Source: a bacterium Scap17
GTDB taxonomy: Bacteria; Pseudomonadota; Gammaproteobacteria; Pseudomonadales; Halomonadaceae
Direction of reading: 5' to 3'
Assembly: GCA_013376735.1 (NCBI GenBank)
Contig: VINJ01000001.1
Span: 3,286,001 to 3,350,000 of the forward strand
Length of the DNA stretch: 64,000 bases
Under the pieces are notes generated by a model. It saw only the letters and a program-made list of their open reading frames with translations, was not told the DNA's origin and made no database searches. This document shows, piece after piece, positions 8,976 through 16,746 of the stretch. Each line of letters starts with the position of its first letter. The stretch's first letter is position 1. The translations under genes were made by a program, and so were the position numbers.

Positions 8976-9992
8976 ATGCGAATACTGGTACATCATGAAC
9001 GCGCCGAACGTTGGTGCGATGCTCTGCGTCAGCGCCTGTGCGATACCGCCGACGCCAAGGGGTCGCGGCAAGGTGAGTCGTCGGAACCGTCGTCGGAACC
9101 GTCATCAAAACAAGCGCCGCTGGAAATCGTTGCCGATGACGGCGAGATGCTGGGCGATGTACTGGTGGTGTGGGCGCCGCCTGCGGCGCTGTTCGAGCGC
9201 CACCGCGATCACGACGTCAAGGCGATCCTCAATCTGGGCGCGGGCGTCGACAGCCTGCTCGACAACCCGGCGCTGCCTGACGATGTGCCGGTGCTCAAGC
9301 TGAGCGATGCCGGCATGGCCAGCCACATGCTGGATTACGTGCGCTATGGCCTGCTGCACTTTCGGCGTGATTTCGACCGCTACGCCAGACAGCAGGCGGA
9401 CACCCAGTGGGCCCCGCACCGCGTGGTGCGCGCCCATCAGTACCCGGTGGCGGTACTCGGGCTCGGCGCCATCGGCAGCCAGATCGCCGAATCATTGGCG
9501 GCAGACGGCTATCCGGTACATGGCTTCAGCCGCAGCGCCCACACGTTGCAGGGCGTGACCTGCCACCATGAAACCGGCGAAGGGGGCCGCACCCTCCAGC
9601 AAGTGCTGGGTGACGAGTCGCTCGGCCTCAAGGCGGTGATCAACCTGTTGCCCAATACGCCGGCCACGAGAGACGTGTTGAACACCGATGTCTTCCAGTC
9701 CCTGCCCGCCGACGCCGTGCTGATCAATCCGGGGCGTGGCAGCAGCGTGGTCGAGGAGGACCTGGTCGCGGCGCTCGAGGAAGGCAAGCTCAGGGGCGCC
9801 CTGCTCGACGTCTTCCAGCACGAGCCACTGGCCGAGGACAGCCCGCTGTGGCACCCGCCGCGCGTGATCATCACGCCGCATGCCGCCGCGCCGACCCCGG
9901 TGGCCGAGGCAGCTGATCAGCTGGCAGACAACATTCGCCGCATTCAGCGAGGTGAAGTGCTGACCGGCATCAGCCGCGAGCACGGTTATTGA
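8976..9992 (+). CDS. ghrA: D-2-hydroxyacid dehydrogenase, GhrA-like (glyoxylate/hydroxypyruvate reductase)
   Basis: A 338-residue NAD(P)-dependent reductase of the D-isomer 2-hydroxyacid dehydrogenase family. The nucleotide-binding motif VLGLGAIGSQIAESL starts near residue 160. NPGRGSSVVEEDL (252-263) and H302 in TPHAAAPT are the catalytic landmarks, and the sequence most resembles GhrA, which reduces glyoxylate and hydroxypyruvate. GAGGAG precedes ATG by six bases. A 12-bp duplication at 9077-9100 encodes repeated SSEP in a surface loop at residues 35-42. It is transcribed away from doeA; whether it takes part in ectoine metabolism cannot be told. Confidence 0.85.
   Translation: MRILVHHERAERWCDALRQRLCDTADAKGSRQGESSEPSSEPSSKQAPLEIVADDGEMLGDVLVVWAPPAALFERHRDHDVKAILNLGAGVDSLLDNPALPDDVPVLKLSDAGMASHMLDYVRYGLLHFRRDFDRYARQQADTQWAPHRVVRAHQYPVAVLGLGAIGSQIAESLAADGYPVHGFSRSAHTLQGVTCHHETGEGGRTLQQVLGDESLGLKAVINLLPNTPATRDVLNTDVFQSLPADAVLINPGRGSSVVEEDLVAALEEGKLRGALLDVFQHEPLAEDSPLWHPPRVIITPHAAAPTPVAEAADQLADNIRRIQRGEVLTGISREHGY
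9077..9100 (+). repeat. 12-bp perfect tandem duplication in ghrA
   Basis: GTCGTCGGAACC occurs twice in a row and encodes a repeated SSEP in a loop absent from short homologues. Confidence 0.85.
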
Positions 9993-10046
9993 GCACGCTG
10001 GCGCGCGGCGCTCAACCGGAGATCAGACGTCACCGCCTGACAGCCA

Positions 10047-10514
10047 TCACAGCGGTAGCGCGGTGGTCGTCTTGATGCGCTCCATCGCGAAGCGGGCCGA
10101 CACGTCGCTCAGCTCGTCGATGGTGTTGACCAGCCGCTTGTAGACGCGATCGTAGGCGTTCATGTCCTCGACCTGCACCTTGAGGAGATAGTCGTAGTCA
10201 CCGGCCATGCGATAGAACTCGGTGACTTCCTCGATCTCCTCGACGATGGCCACGAAACGCTCGAACCAGGCCCGCGAGTGATCGCGGGTCTTGAGCTGCA
10301 CGAAGGCCGTCAGCCCCATGCCGATCAGCTCGGCATTCAGCAACGCCACCCGTGCGGTGATCACGCCACACTCTTCCAGGCGCTTGAGGCGCTTCCAGCA
10401 AGGAGACGTGGTCAGATGCACGGCTTCCGCCAGCGCCGCCAACGACAGGCTGGCATCGCGCTGCAGCAGCCGCAGCAGGGCGCGGTCCGTGGCATCGAGC
10501 ACTATTTTCTCCAT
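10047..10514 (-). CDS. Lrp/AsnC-family transcriptional regulator
   Basis: A 155-residue AsnC-type regulator with a winged helix ([16 protein letters not shown], then [15 protein letters not shown]) and a RAM domain ([20 protein letters not shown]). ATG 10514 has a GAGGTGAGG ribosome site; a longer upstream frame has no family similarity. It is divergent from the PLP enzyme at 10635. Two 15-bp dyads lie between them, the arrangement expected when an Lrp-type protein controls the adjacent amino-acid enzyme. The ligand is unknown; cysteine or a related amino acid is a guess from the neighbour. Confidence 0.9.
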   Translation of the reverse strand: MEKIVLDATDRALLRLLQRDASLSLAALAEAVHLTTSPCWKRLKRLEECGVITARVALLNAELIGMGLTAFVQLKTRDHSRAWFERFVAIVEEIEEVTEFYRMAGDYDYLLKVQVEDMNAYDRVYKRLVNTIDELSDVSARFAMERIKTTTALPL

Positions 10515-10539
10515 TACCCTCACCTCGCAATGAATTCTT

Positions 10540-10554
10540 GCCATGAAACATGGC
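10540..10554. promoter_or_regulatory. Candidate AsnC operator, first dyad
   Basis: GCCATG-AAA-CATGGC, a perfect 15-bp inverted repeat, 26 bases before the AsnC-type start. Fifteen bases is the usual size of an Lrp-family site. Confidence 0.5.
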
Positions 10555-10558
10555 TCAC

Positions 10559-10573
10559 GCCATGACAACTGGC
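10559..10573. promoter_or_regulatory. Candidate AsnC operator, second dyad
   Basis: GCCATG-ACA-ACTGGC, an imperfect copy of the dyad at 10540 with its centre 19 bases away. Together they form a paired site between the two divergent genes. Confidence 0.45.
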
Positions 10574-10634
10574 AAGTTTTGCTTGGCGGCTGGTCATACC
10601 ATGAAAGCTCCTTCCTGCGACCGGAAATGCCGCC

Positions 10635-11816
10635 ATGCCGACCACTGCCTCGCCCTCGACTGCGCCTTTCAGCACGCCCGCAGCACAGCACGCCCCGCAC
10701 GCGACTCAGCGCGAGTCATGGCACCAACGCAGTCTCATGAAGCTTGCGGCCTTGAAGGCCGCCACCCCGGCGACCCCGCTGCTGGAACTCAGCCTGCGCG
10801 GGCTGGGTGAGGCGCGCATCCTGATCAAGGACGAGCGAGCGCATGCCAGCGGCTCGCTCAAGCATCGCCTGGCGATGTCGCTGTTCGAGCAGGCCCTGCT
10901 AAAGGATTGGCTCACACCCGGCTGTCCGGTGATCGAAGCCTCCTCGGGCTCCACGGCGGTCTCCGAGGCGTGGCTGGCACGCCGGCTGGGGCTTCAATTC
11001 ATTGCCGTGGTGCCCAGGGGCACCGCCTTTTACAAGCAGGAAGCGATTCGTGACGAGGGCGGGCGCGTGGTGGAAATCGAAGACTCCGCTCGGCTTTGCC
11101 AGCATGCGCAGGCGCTTGCCGATGACAGCGGCGGTCACTTCCTCAATCAATTCCGCCATGCCGCTACTGCCGGTGACTGGGCAAGCGACACGAGCCTGCC
11201 CGGGGAGTGCCTGGCACAGATCGCCGCGCGTGAGCTGCCCGAGCTACAGGCGGTATTTCTCGGCGCCGGCACCGGCGGCAGCGCCGCCAGCTTCGCGCGC
11301 CATCTGCGCCACAAGCGTCATCTGCATCAGGGGAGCCATCTGCATCACGGGAGCCATCGTGCCCGCGTGATCGGCGTGGACCCCGAGCACTCCGTCTATC
11401 ACGCCTGCTGGCAGCACCATCGTGCCCACGGCACCCGTACGACCAGACTGCCCGCCCCGCAGGCGGCCAACCCCATCGAAGGCATCGGGCGGCCCTGCGT
11501 GCAGGAGGCATTCGACCCCGCCCATTTCGATGACTACCGGCGCATCGCGGATGCGCGCAGTCAGGCGGCCGCGCTATGGCTGGCCGAGCATGCCGGGCTT
11601 GAGGTCGGCCCCTCCACCGGCACCGCCTTCGCGGGGCTGCTCGAGAGTCTGGTGCTCAGGCGCGCTCGCGGTGAATCGCTGGCCGGCAGCTGGTTGCTGC
11701 TGGCCTGTGATCACGCCGAGCGTTATGCCACCACGCTGGGCGATCCCGCATGGCGAGCCGCACAGCAATCGCGACTCGCCCCGCAGCGGGCCTGGATCGA
11801 GGCGCTGACCGTCTGA
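10635..11816 (+). CDS. PLP-dependent cysteine synthase family enzyme
   Basis: A fold-type II pyridoxal-phosphate enzyme of the cysteine synthase/cystathionine beta-synthase group, 393 residues. K76 in [10 protein letters not shown] is the expected Schiff-base lysine, [10 protein letters not shown] (101-110) the substrate loop, and LGAGTGGS near residue 213 the phosphate-binding loop. Reaction and substrate cannot be fixed; proteins of this group next to an AsnC regulator often act on cysteine or serine. An unusual His-rich insert at residues about 222-243 arises from an 18-bp tandem duplication. The start is uncertain: ATG 10635 gives a 34-residue leader, and ATG 10737 ([15 protein letters not shown]) would begin closer to the conserved core. 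Confidence 0.82.
   Translation: MPTTASPSTAPFSTPAAQHAPHATQRESWHQRSLMKLAALKAATPATPLLELSLRGLGEARILIKDERAHASGSLKHRLAMSLFEQALLKDWLTPGCPVIEASSGSTAVSEAWLARRLGLQFIAVVPRGTAFYKQEAIRDEGGRVVEIEDSARLCQHAQALADDSGGHFLNQFRHAATAGDWASDTSLPGECLAQIAARELPELQAVFLGAGTGGSAASFARHLRHKRHLHQGSHLHHGSHRARVIGVDPEHSVYHACWQHHRAHGTRTTRLPAPQAANPIEGIGRPCVQEAFDPAHFDDYRRIADARSQAAALWLAEHAGLEVGPSTGTAFAGLLESLVLRRARGESLAGSWLLLACDHAERYATTLGDPAWRAAQQSRLAPQRAWIEALTV
11319..11354 (+). repeat. 18-bp tandem duplication encoding a His-rich insert
   Basis: Two adjacent copies differing at one base encode HLHQGS and HLHHGS, followed by a partial third copy, within the PLP enzyme. Confidence 0.85.
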
Positions 11817-11820
11817 AACG

Positions 11821-11850
11821 ACGACACCCCGCCGAGTGGCAGGGTGTCGT
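11821..11850. terminator. Hairpin between convergent genes
   Basis: ACGACACCC (11821-11829) pairs with GGGTGTCGT (11842-11850), with an inner GCC/GGC. It lies between the PLP enzyme and the PfpI gene, which converge. There is no strong T-run, so termination is plausible but not certain. Confidence 0.5.
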
Positions 11851-11891
11851 CAGGCAGATCCGATGCGATGGCGGGCGCTAGCGGGGGTGAA

Positions 11892-12452
11892 TCACACCAG
11901 CAGCGCCTGGAACTGACGCAGCCATTCCGGATGCGCCGGCCAGGCCGGTGCAGTCACCAGCTTGCCGGAGGTCACGGCATCGGTCACTTCCAGCGACACG
12001 AACTCACCGCCCGCCAGCTTCACCTCAGGCGCACAGGCCGGATAGGCGCTGACGCGATGGCCTTCCAGCGACATGGCGGCGGCCAAGAGCTGCGGACCAT
12101 GACAGACGGCGGCGATGGGCTTGTCGGCCTCGACGAAGTGACGCACCATCGCCAGTACACGCTCATCCAGACGCAGATACTCGGGGGCGCGGCCACCGGG
12201 GATCAGCAGCGCGTCGTAACTCTCGACGGCGATCTCGGCGAAGCTGGCGTTGAGCGCGAAATTGTGGCCCGGCTTCTCGGTGTAGGTCTGGTCGCCCTCG
12301 AAGTCGTGGATGGCGGTCTTGACGATATCGCCTTCCGTCTTGTCCGGGCAGACGACATCCACGCGATGTCCCATCGCCTGCAGCGCCTGGAACGGCACCA
12401 TCAGCTCGTAATCTTCTACAAAATCCCCGGCAATGATGACAATGCTGGCCAT
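11892..12452 (-). CDS. DJ-1/PfpI family protein
   Basis: A 186-residue single-domain protein of the DJ-1/PfpI superfamily, whose members act as glyoxalases, deglycase-like enzymes or chaperones. The nucleophile elbow is AAVCHGPQ with C117 followed by H118, and the partner acid lies in GDFVEDYE (E13 or E16). AGGAG lies just before ATG 12452. It is monocistronic and converges on the PLP enzyme. The exact substrate cannot be stated; family members near this length are often annotated as protease I or YhbO-like. Confidence 0.88.
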   Translation of the reverse strand: MASIVIIAGDFVEDYELMVPFQALQAMGHRVDVVCPDKTEGDIVKTAIHDFEGDQTYTEKPGHNFALNASFAEIAVESYDALLIPGGRAPEYLRLDERVLAMVRHFVEADKPIAAVCHGPQLLAAAMSLEGHRVSAYPACAPEVKLAGGEFVSLEVTDAVTSGKLVTAPAWPAHPEWLRQFQALLV

Positions 12453-12610
12453 GATGATCTCCTGATTGGACCCAACGTCTAGGTACGCGCCGCGTGCGGC
12501 GGAAGGACAAGGCAGTTACAGAGTACCTATCCATTGCACATGAGCAAGCGCTGAAATATCGTCGTGGCCGCCTGGCGGGCGTTGGCTTGATTGTGGATCG
12601 CCTCAACATC

Positions 12611-12632
12611 ATTACATCACTATTACATCACT
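12611..12632 (+). repeat. 11-bp perfect tandem duplication
   Basis: ATTACATCACT occurs twice without a gap in the region upstream of the DUF3108 gene. It is AT-rich compared with its surroundings. Confidence 0.85.
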
Positions 12633-12720
12633 ACGTGCAGTCGCCCTACCCCGTCGCTGCCTGACCGCTCGACACCCTCATTCACAGGCCACGGCTCCAG
12701 TGCCGGTCTCGGGAGTCACC

Positions 12721-13584
12721 ATGACCCTGCCATCTTTCGCCTTATCTCACCTTTCTCAAGCCCCCGCGCGGCGCGGCGCTTGCACCGCCACACGCGCTGA
12801 TCGACCCTCGGCATGGCAGCGCCTGTGCCGCGCAGGCCTGGGGGCGCTGCTGGTGCTGGCGGGCAGTGCCCAGGCGGCCAGCGATGAAGCCGCTGTCAGC
12901 CCTGAGGCGCCCGTGGCACCTGTCGCCAGCATCGCCCCGGTGCCCTTCACCGCCCACTACACCCTGGTGCTGGATGGCTGGCCGGACGTGCCCATCACCC
13001 AGCGCGTCAGCCAGAGCGGCGAGCTGTACATCGCCAGCATGGAGGCCTCCATCAAGGTTGCCAGCGGCTATGAGCAGGGCCGCTTCACGCTAGCGGAGGG
13101 CCGCATGCTGCCCGAGGGCTATCGCTCCGGCTATCGGCTGGCCGGCATCGGCAAGGACTACAACCGGGAAGCACCGCAGGCAGGCGACACCCGCCTGCCT
13201 GACCGTCAGAGCCTGCTGGTGTTGCTGAGCCAGCAGGTCGACAGTCAATGGAGTGAGCAGGCCTGTCTGGCCGCGACGCCCTGCTCACTGGACTATCTCG
13301 ACCACAAGGGCCGCCAGCGCACCTTGATGTACGAGATCCAGGGCCAGGAAACGCGCCAGGCGGCACAGCGCACCTTCCGCACCCTGCGCATCGAGGCATG
13401 GCGCAAGCATCGCGAACACAAGCACTACCGTATCTGGCTGGCGCCGCGCTGGCCGGGCCTGATGGTCGGCCTCGATTACCTCGACTACGAAGACGTCATG
13501 GACAAGGAAGGCAACCGCAACGGCAAGGTACCGCCGCGCTCGGCCCACCTGACCCTGCACCAGCTGAGCAGCGCCCGCCAGTGA
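12721..13584 (+). CDS. DUF3108 domain-containing periplasmic protein
   Basis: A 287-residue exported protein. After a long basic N-terminus, a hydrophobic segment (GLGALLVLAGSAQA) ends near residue 52 as a signal peptide. The rest matches DUF3108, a beta-rich domain of unknown function: it opens with PFTAHYTLVLDGWP and includes GYRSGYRL and a late RIWLAPRWPGLMVGLDY. I chose ATG 12721, which has GGGAG five bases upstream, over ATG 12700. No partner is evident: the next gene downstream, lysO, has its own promoter. Related proteins are secreted and no activity has been assigned. Confidence 0.85.
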   Translation: MTLPSFALSHLSQAPARRGACTATRADRPSAWQRLCRAGLGALLVLAGSAQAASDEAAVSPEAPVAPVASIAPVPFTAHYTLVLDGWPDVPITQRVSQSGELYIASMEASIKVASGYEQGRFTLAEGRMLPEGYRSGYRLAGIGKDYNREAPQAGDTRLPDRQSLLVLLSQQVDSQWSEQACLAATPCSLDYLDHKGRQRTLMYEIQGQETRQAAQRTFRTLRIEAWRKHREHKHYRIWLAPRWPGLMVGLDYLDYEDVMDKEGNRNGKVPPRSAHLTLHQLSSARQ

Positions 13585-13620
13585 TGACATGCTCCCGCCT
13601 CTAGCGCGGCTGATCATAAG

Positions 13621-13670
13621 CCCCGCTGATACGCCATCAGCAAGTCTCTCACGCAATGCTGATGGCGGGG
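13621..13670 (+). terminator. Long hairpin downstream of the DUF3108 gene
   Basis: CGCCATCAGCA (13632-13642) pairs perfectly with TGCTGATGGCG (13657-13667) around a 14-base loop. No T-run follows. It probably ends the DUF3108 transcript or insulates it from lysO. Confidence 0.5.
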
Positions 13671-13700
13671 TTATCCAGACCCCACGCCAACCGATATAAT
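13671..13700 (+). promoter_or_regulatory. lysO promoter with consensus -10
   Basis: TATAAT at 13695-13700 is a perfect sigma-70 -10 box. The -35 partner is weak (TTATCC at 13671-13676, spacing 18). Transcription would begin near 13707, about 73 bases before the lysO ATG. Confidence 0.6.
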
Positions 13701-13706
13701 AAGGTC

Positions 13707-13779
13707 CTTCGGCGGTATTCACCGCCAATCAATCACTTGCGCCACCCTGCTATCCGGGTGGCAATGCCAGGGAAGGGTC
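13707..13779 (+). promoter_or_regulatory. Structured 5' leader of lysO
   Basis: Two compact hairpins fill the leader: GGCGGT-ATTC-ACCGCC at 13711-13726, and GCCACCC/GGGTGGC at 13741-13762. The second ends just before the ribosome site (AGGGAAGGG, 13769-13777). It could influence translation initiation. I do not recognise a known riboswitch class. Confidence 0.45.
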
Positions 13780-14706
13780 ATGCTGTCGGGTCTCATCTTC
13801 ATTCTGCTGCCGCTGATACTCGGCTATCTGGTACGTCTCACTGATCCTGGCCGCCTGGCGGTGGTCAATCGGCTGGTCAATGCCTCCATCTATCTCATCC
13901 TGTTCCTGATGGGCATGGGACTGGCGGCGCTGGAGCAGTTGAGTGTCGGCATGGCCGCCATGAGCGGTCAGGCGTTGACGCTGTTCGCCATCATCACGCC
14001 GCTGAATCTGCTGGCGCTGTGGTGGCTGTCGCGCCGCAGCCCGCTGCGCGCCAATCCCGCCCAGGCGGTGGATGGCGCACCGATGACCCGCTGGCAGGCA
14101 CTGTCCGGCTCGCTGACCCTTGCCGCCATGGTCGCGCTCGGCGTCGGCGCCGGCGTGCTGCTCAAGACCTTCGGCACCCAGCTTGATACCGACACCCTCG
14201 CCGAATGGGCCCTCTATGTGCTGCTGGCGCTGATCGGCTGCCAGCTCAGAAGCTCCGGCATGAGCCTGCGCCAGATCCTGCTCAATCGACACGGCCTGGT
14301 CATCGCGCTGACGGTGATGGCCAGTTCGCTGCTCGGCGGCCTGCTGGCGGCGCCTCTGCTGGCGCTGGAGTGGAATCAGGGCATGGCGATCTCGGCCGGC
14401 TTCGGCTGGTATTCCCTGTCGGGGATCCTGATCGGTGATCAGCTCGGGCCGATTCTCGGCGGCGCCGCCTTCTTCAATGATCTGGCGCGCGAGCTGCTGG
14501 CCTTCGTGCTGATCCCCCTGACCATCCAGCGCTACACGCCGCTGGCCATCGGTATCGGCGGGGCCACCTCGATGGACTTCACGCTACCGGTGATCCAGCA
14601 GACCGGCGGCGTGGCCTGCGTCCCGGTCGCCGTGGTCTCGGGCTTCCTGCTGTCGCTGGCAGCGCCGCCGATGATGCTGTTCCTGCTCTCGCTGAGTCAC
14701 GTCTGA
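13780..14706 (+). CDS. lysO: L-lysine exporter LysO (YbjE) family protein
   Basis: A 308-residue inner-membrane protein with about eight to ten hydrophobic segments. It matches the LysO/DUF340 family, whose E. coli member exports lysine. Landmarks include the two halves beginning MLSGLIFILLPLILGYL and GFGWYSLSGILIGDQLGP, the latter near residue 206, and a conserved GGATSMDFTLPVIQ near residue 262. Polar and acidic residues inside membrane segments are typical of the family. The gene has its own promoter and a structured leader, and is followed by a gluconate-type LacI regulator that is probably transcribed separately. Confidence 0.88.
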   Translation: MLSGLIFILLPLILGYLVRLTDPGRLAVVNRLVNASIYLILFLMGMGLAALEQLSVGMAAMSGQALTLFAIITPLNLLALWWLSRRSPLRANPAQAVDGAPMTRWQALSGSLTLAAMVALGVGAGVLLKTFGTQLDTDTLAEWALYVLLALIGCQLRSSGMSLRQILLNRHGLVIALTVMASSLLGGLLAAPLLALEWNQGMAISAGFGWYSLSGILIGDQLGPILGGAAFFNDLARELLAFVLIPLTIQRYTPLAIGIGGATSMDFTLPVIQQTGGVACVPVAVVSGFLLSLAAPPMMLFLLSLSHV

Positions 14707-14776
14707 TCCGCCGGGCAAGGCTTGCTCCCGGGCTGCCTTAACAGGGACACTCTTGTCCTCCTTCGCAGCCGCTTGA

Positions 14777-15820
14777 ATGTCCATGCCCTCTCAGCCACAC
14801 AAAGCTTCCCGCCTCAAGCGCGTCACCCTGGCCGATATCGCCGCCCGACTGGGCGTCACCAAGGTCACGGTGTCGCGCGCGCTCAATCAGCCCGAGAAGG
14901 TGTCCGCCGCGATGCGCGAACGCGTCACCGAGTGCGCTCGCGAGCTGGGTTACATGCCCAACCGTCAGGCCGGCAGCCTCGCCAGCGGCCACTCGCGGCT
15001 GATCGCGCTGCTGATTCCTTCGCTCTCCAACGCCGTGTTCTCGGAGCTGCATCGCGGCCTGGAAGCCCCGCTGGCCGCCGCGGGCTATCAGCTGCTGATC
15101 GGCCATACCGGCTATTCGATGCAGGAAGAGGAGCGCCTGATCGAGACCTGGCTCTCCTTCGGCATCGACGGGCTGGTGCTGTGCGGCAGTCGCCATAGCC
15201 CGCGTACCCGCGAGATGATCGCGCGCTCAGGCTGTGCGGTGGTGGAGTGCATGGAGAAGCGCGAGACGCCGCTCGACATGGCGGTGGGACTGGACCAGCA
15301 CGCCGCCGGCCGTGCGATGACCGAGGCCATGATCGCCCTGGGCCATCGTCATATCGGCTTTCTTGGCGCGCGCATGGACCGCCGCGTCGAACAGCGCCTG
15401 GGCGGCTGGCGAGCCGCGCTGGAGGCCGCCGGCCTGTCGCAGCAGGCGCTGTTGACCACCGATGCGCCCTCCAGCGTGCGCCTGGGCGGCGAGCTGCTCG
15501 ATGAGATGCTGACCCGCTGGCCCGAGACCCAGGCCGTGTTCTGCTGCAATGACGACCTGGCGGCCGGCGGGCTGTTCGAGTGTCAGCGCCGCGGCCTGTC
15601 GGTGCCCGACCAGCTGGCGCTGGCCGGCTTCAACGGCCTGGAGATGACCCGCGGCACCTGGCCGCCGCTGGCCAGCGTGGTCACGCCACGCCGCGAGATC
15701 GGCGAGCGCGCCGCCGCCCTGCTGCTGGCGCGCTTGAGCGGTGATCTCGACGCCACGCCCCACGGCCTGTGGGAAGACCTGGGCTTCAGCCTGCAGAAAG
15801 GTGGCAGCCTCTCGTCGTGA
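14777..15820 (+). CDS. gntR: LacI-family repressor of gluconate use (GntR-like)
   Basis: A 347-residue LacI-family protein. The helix-turn-helix and hinge span residues about 15-65 (VTLADIAARLGVTKVTVSRALNQP). The sugar-binding core follows, with SNAVFSELHRGLE and a late SVVTPRREIGERAA. It is adjacent to gluconokinase and a GntP permease, and a perfect GntR-type palindrome lies in the gntK-gntP divergent promoter, so it is very probably the gluconate repressor. It converges on gntK. The name should not be confused with the GntR winged-helix family. Confidence 0.88.
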   Translation: MSMPSQPHKASRLKRVTLADIAARLGVTKVTVSRALNQPEKVSAAMRERVTECARELGYMPNRQAGSLASGHSRLIALLIPSLSNAVFSELHRGLEAPLAAAGYQLLIGHTGYSMQEEERLIETWLSFGIDGLVLCGSRHSPRTREMIARSGCAVVECMEKRETPLDMAVGLDQHAAGRAMTEAMIALGHRHIGFLGARMDRRVEQRLGGWRAALEAAGLSQQALLTTDAPSSVRLGGELLDEMLTRWPETQAVFCCNDDLAAGGLFECQRRGLSVPDQLALAGFNGLEMTRGTWPPLASVVTPRREIGERAAALLLARLSGDLDATPHGLWEDLGFSLQKGGSLSS

Positions 15821-15868
15821 TACGCGGCAGCAACCTGTCGCCGTGAGACGTCCGGCGAGCGACTAGCG

Positions 15869-16453
15869 CTATGGCGCGTCGAGGACTTGCTGACAGACAC
15901 TCTCGACCAGCGCCTGCGGTGTGGCGCTGATGTCGAGGGTGTGGATGCGCCCTTCATCGTCGCCGGGCACCTCGAGCGTCGCCAGCTGATTGTCGAGCAT
16001 GTCAGCGCCCTTGAAGAAATGATCGGTCCGCGCCTCGAGGCGTTCCAGCAGCAGCTCGCGCGTGCCTTCGAGGAACACGAAGCCCAACGCGGGGTCCCCG
16101 CCACGCAGTTGATCCCGATAGCGTCGCTTCAAGGACGAGCAGGCCAGTACCAGACTGCGCCCGTCGCGACGCGCCGCCTCGATCAGCTCCGTCAGACGGG
16201 CCAGCCAGCCGTGGCGATCATCGTCATCCAGCGGAATGCCGCGCGCCATCTTGGCCACGTTGGCCTCACCGTGATAATCGTCGCCATCGATGAACTGCGC
16301 GCCCAGGCACGCCGCCAGCTGCTGCCCGACGTGTGACTTGCCACAGCCCGACACCCCCATGACCACCAGACGCACGCCACCCTGAGCGGCCAGAGCCTCT
16401 GACCTGGTCGGCATCGACGCGACCGCTGATGCTCCTTCTGCCTGCTGCTGCAT
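15869..16453 (-). CDS. gntK: Gluconokinase
   Basis: The enzyme phosphorylates gluconate to 6-phosphogluconate with ATP, feeding the Entner-Doudoroff or pentose phosphate route. The 194-residue protein has Walker A GVSGCGKS at residues 33-40, FIDGDDYH as the substrate region, RHGWLARL, and ACSSLKRRYRDQLRG, all classic for GntK. About 25 extra residues precede the core compared with the E. coli enzyme. It is transcribed divergently from gntP; the shared region holds the GntR operator. Confidence 0.93.
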   Translation of the reverse strand: MQQQAEGASAVASMPTRSEALAAQGGVRLVVMGVSGCGKSHVGQQLAACLGAQFIDGDDYHGEANVAKMARGIPLDDDDRHGWLARLTELIEAARRDGRSLVLACSSLKRRYRDQLRGGDPALGFVFLEGTRELLLERLEARTDHFFKGADMLDNQLATLEVPGDDEGRIHTLDISATPQALVESVCQQVLDAP

Positions 16454-16640
16454 GAAAACCCTCTCCCCCTGAATGAAAACGATGGCCCACCAGCGTAGCC
16501 GATGTTGCCGATTAATCCCTTGTCAGGCGCCTCGGGACGGCTGTCGCGCACTGAGCGACTGCCCGCTGGCGGACAGCCAGCTGCCAGACGCGACAGACTT
16601 TTGCCCCTCATGCACCTTTCGGATCATTGCGTAAGTGTGA

Positions 16641-16656
16641 ATGTTACCGGTAACTT
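16641..16656. promoter_or_regulatory. GntR operator between gntK and gntP
   Basis: ATGTTACCGGTAACTT contains the 12-bp perfect palindrome GTTACCGGTAAC (16643-16654). It matches the established GntR site (ATGTTA-N4-TAACAT) at all but the final bases. Its position can serve both divergent promoters. Confidence 0.8.
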
Positions 16657-16746
16657 TCATCCTGCACGACCCACGACGCCTCACACAATACGCCTTTGGG
16701 CAATGGCCGATGATCACGCCGTTGCCAGCCGCAAGAGTTCGCCATC

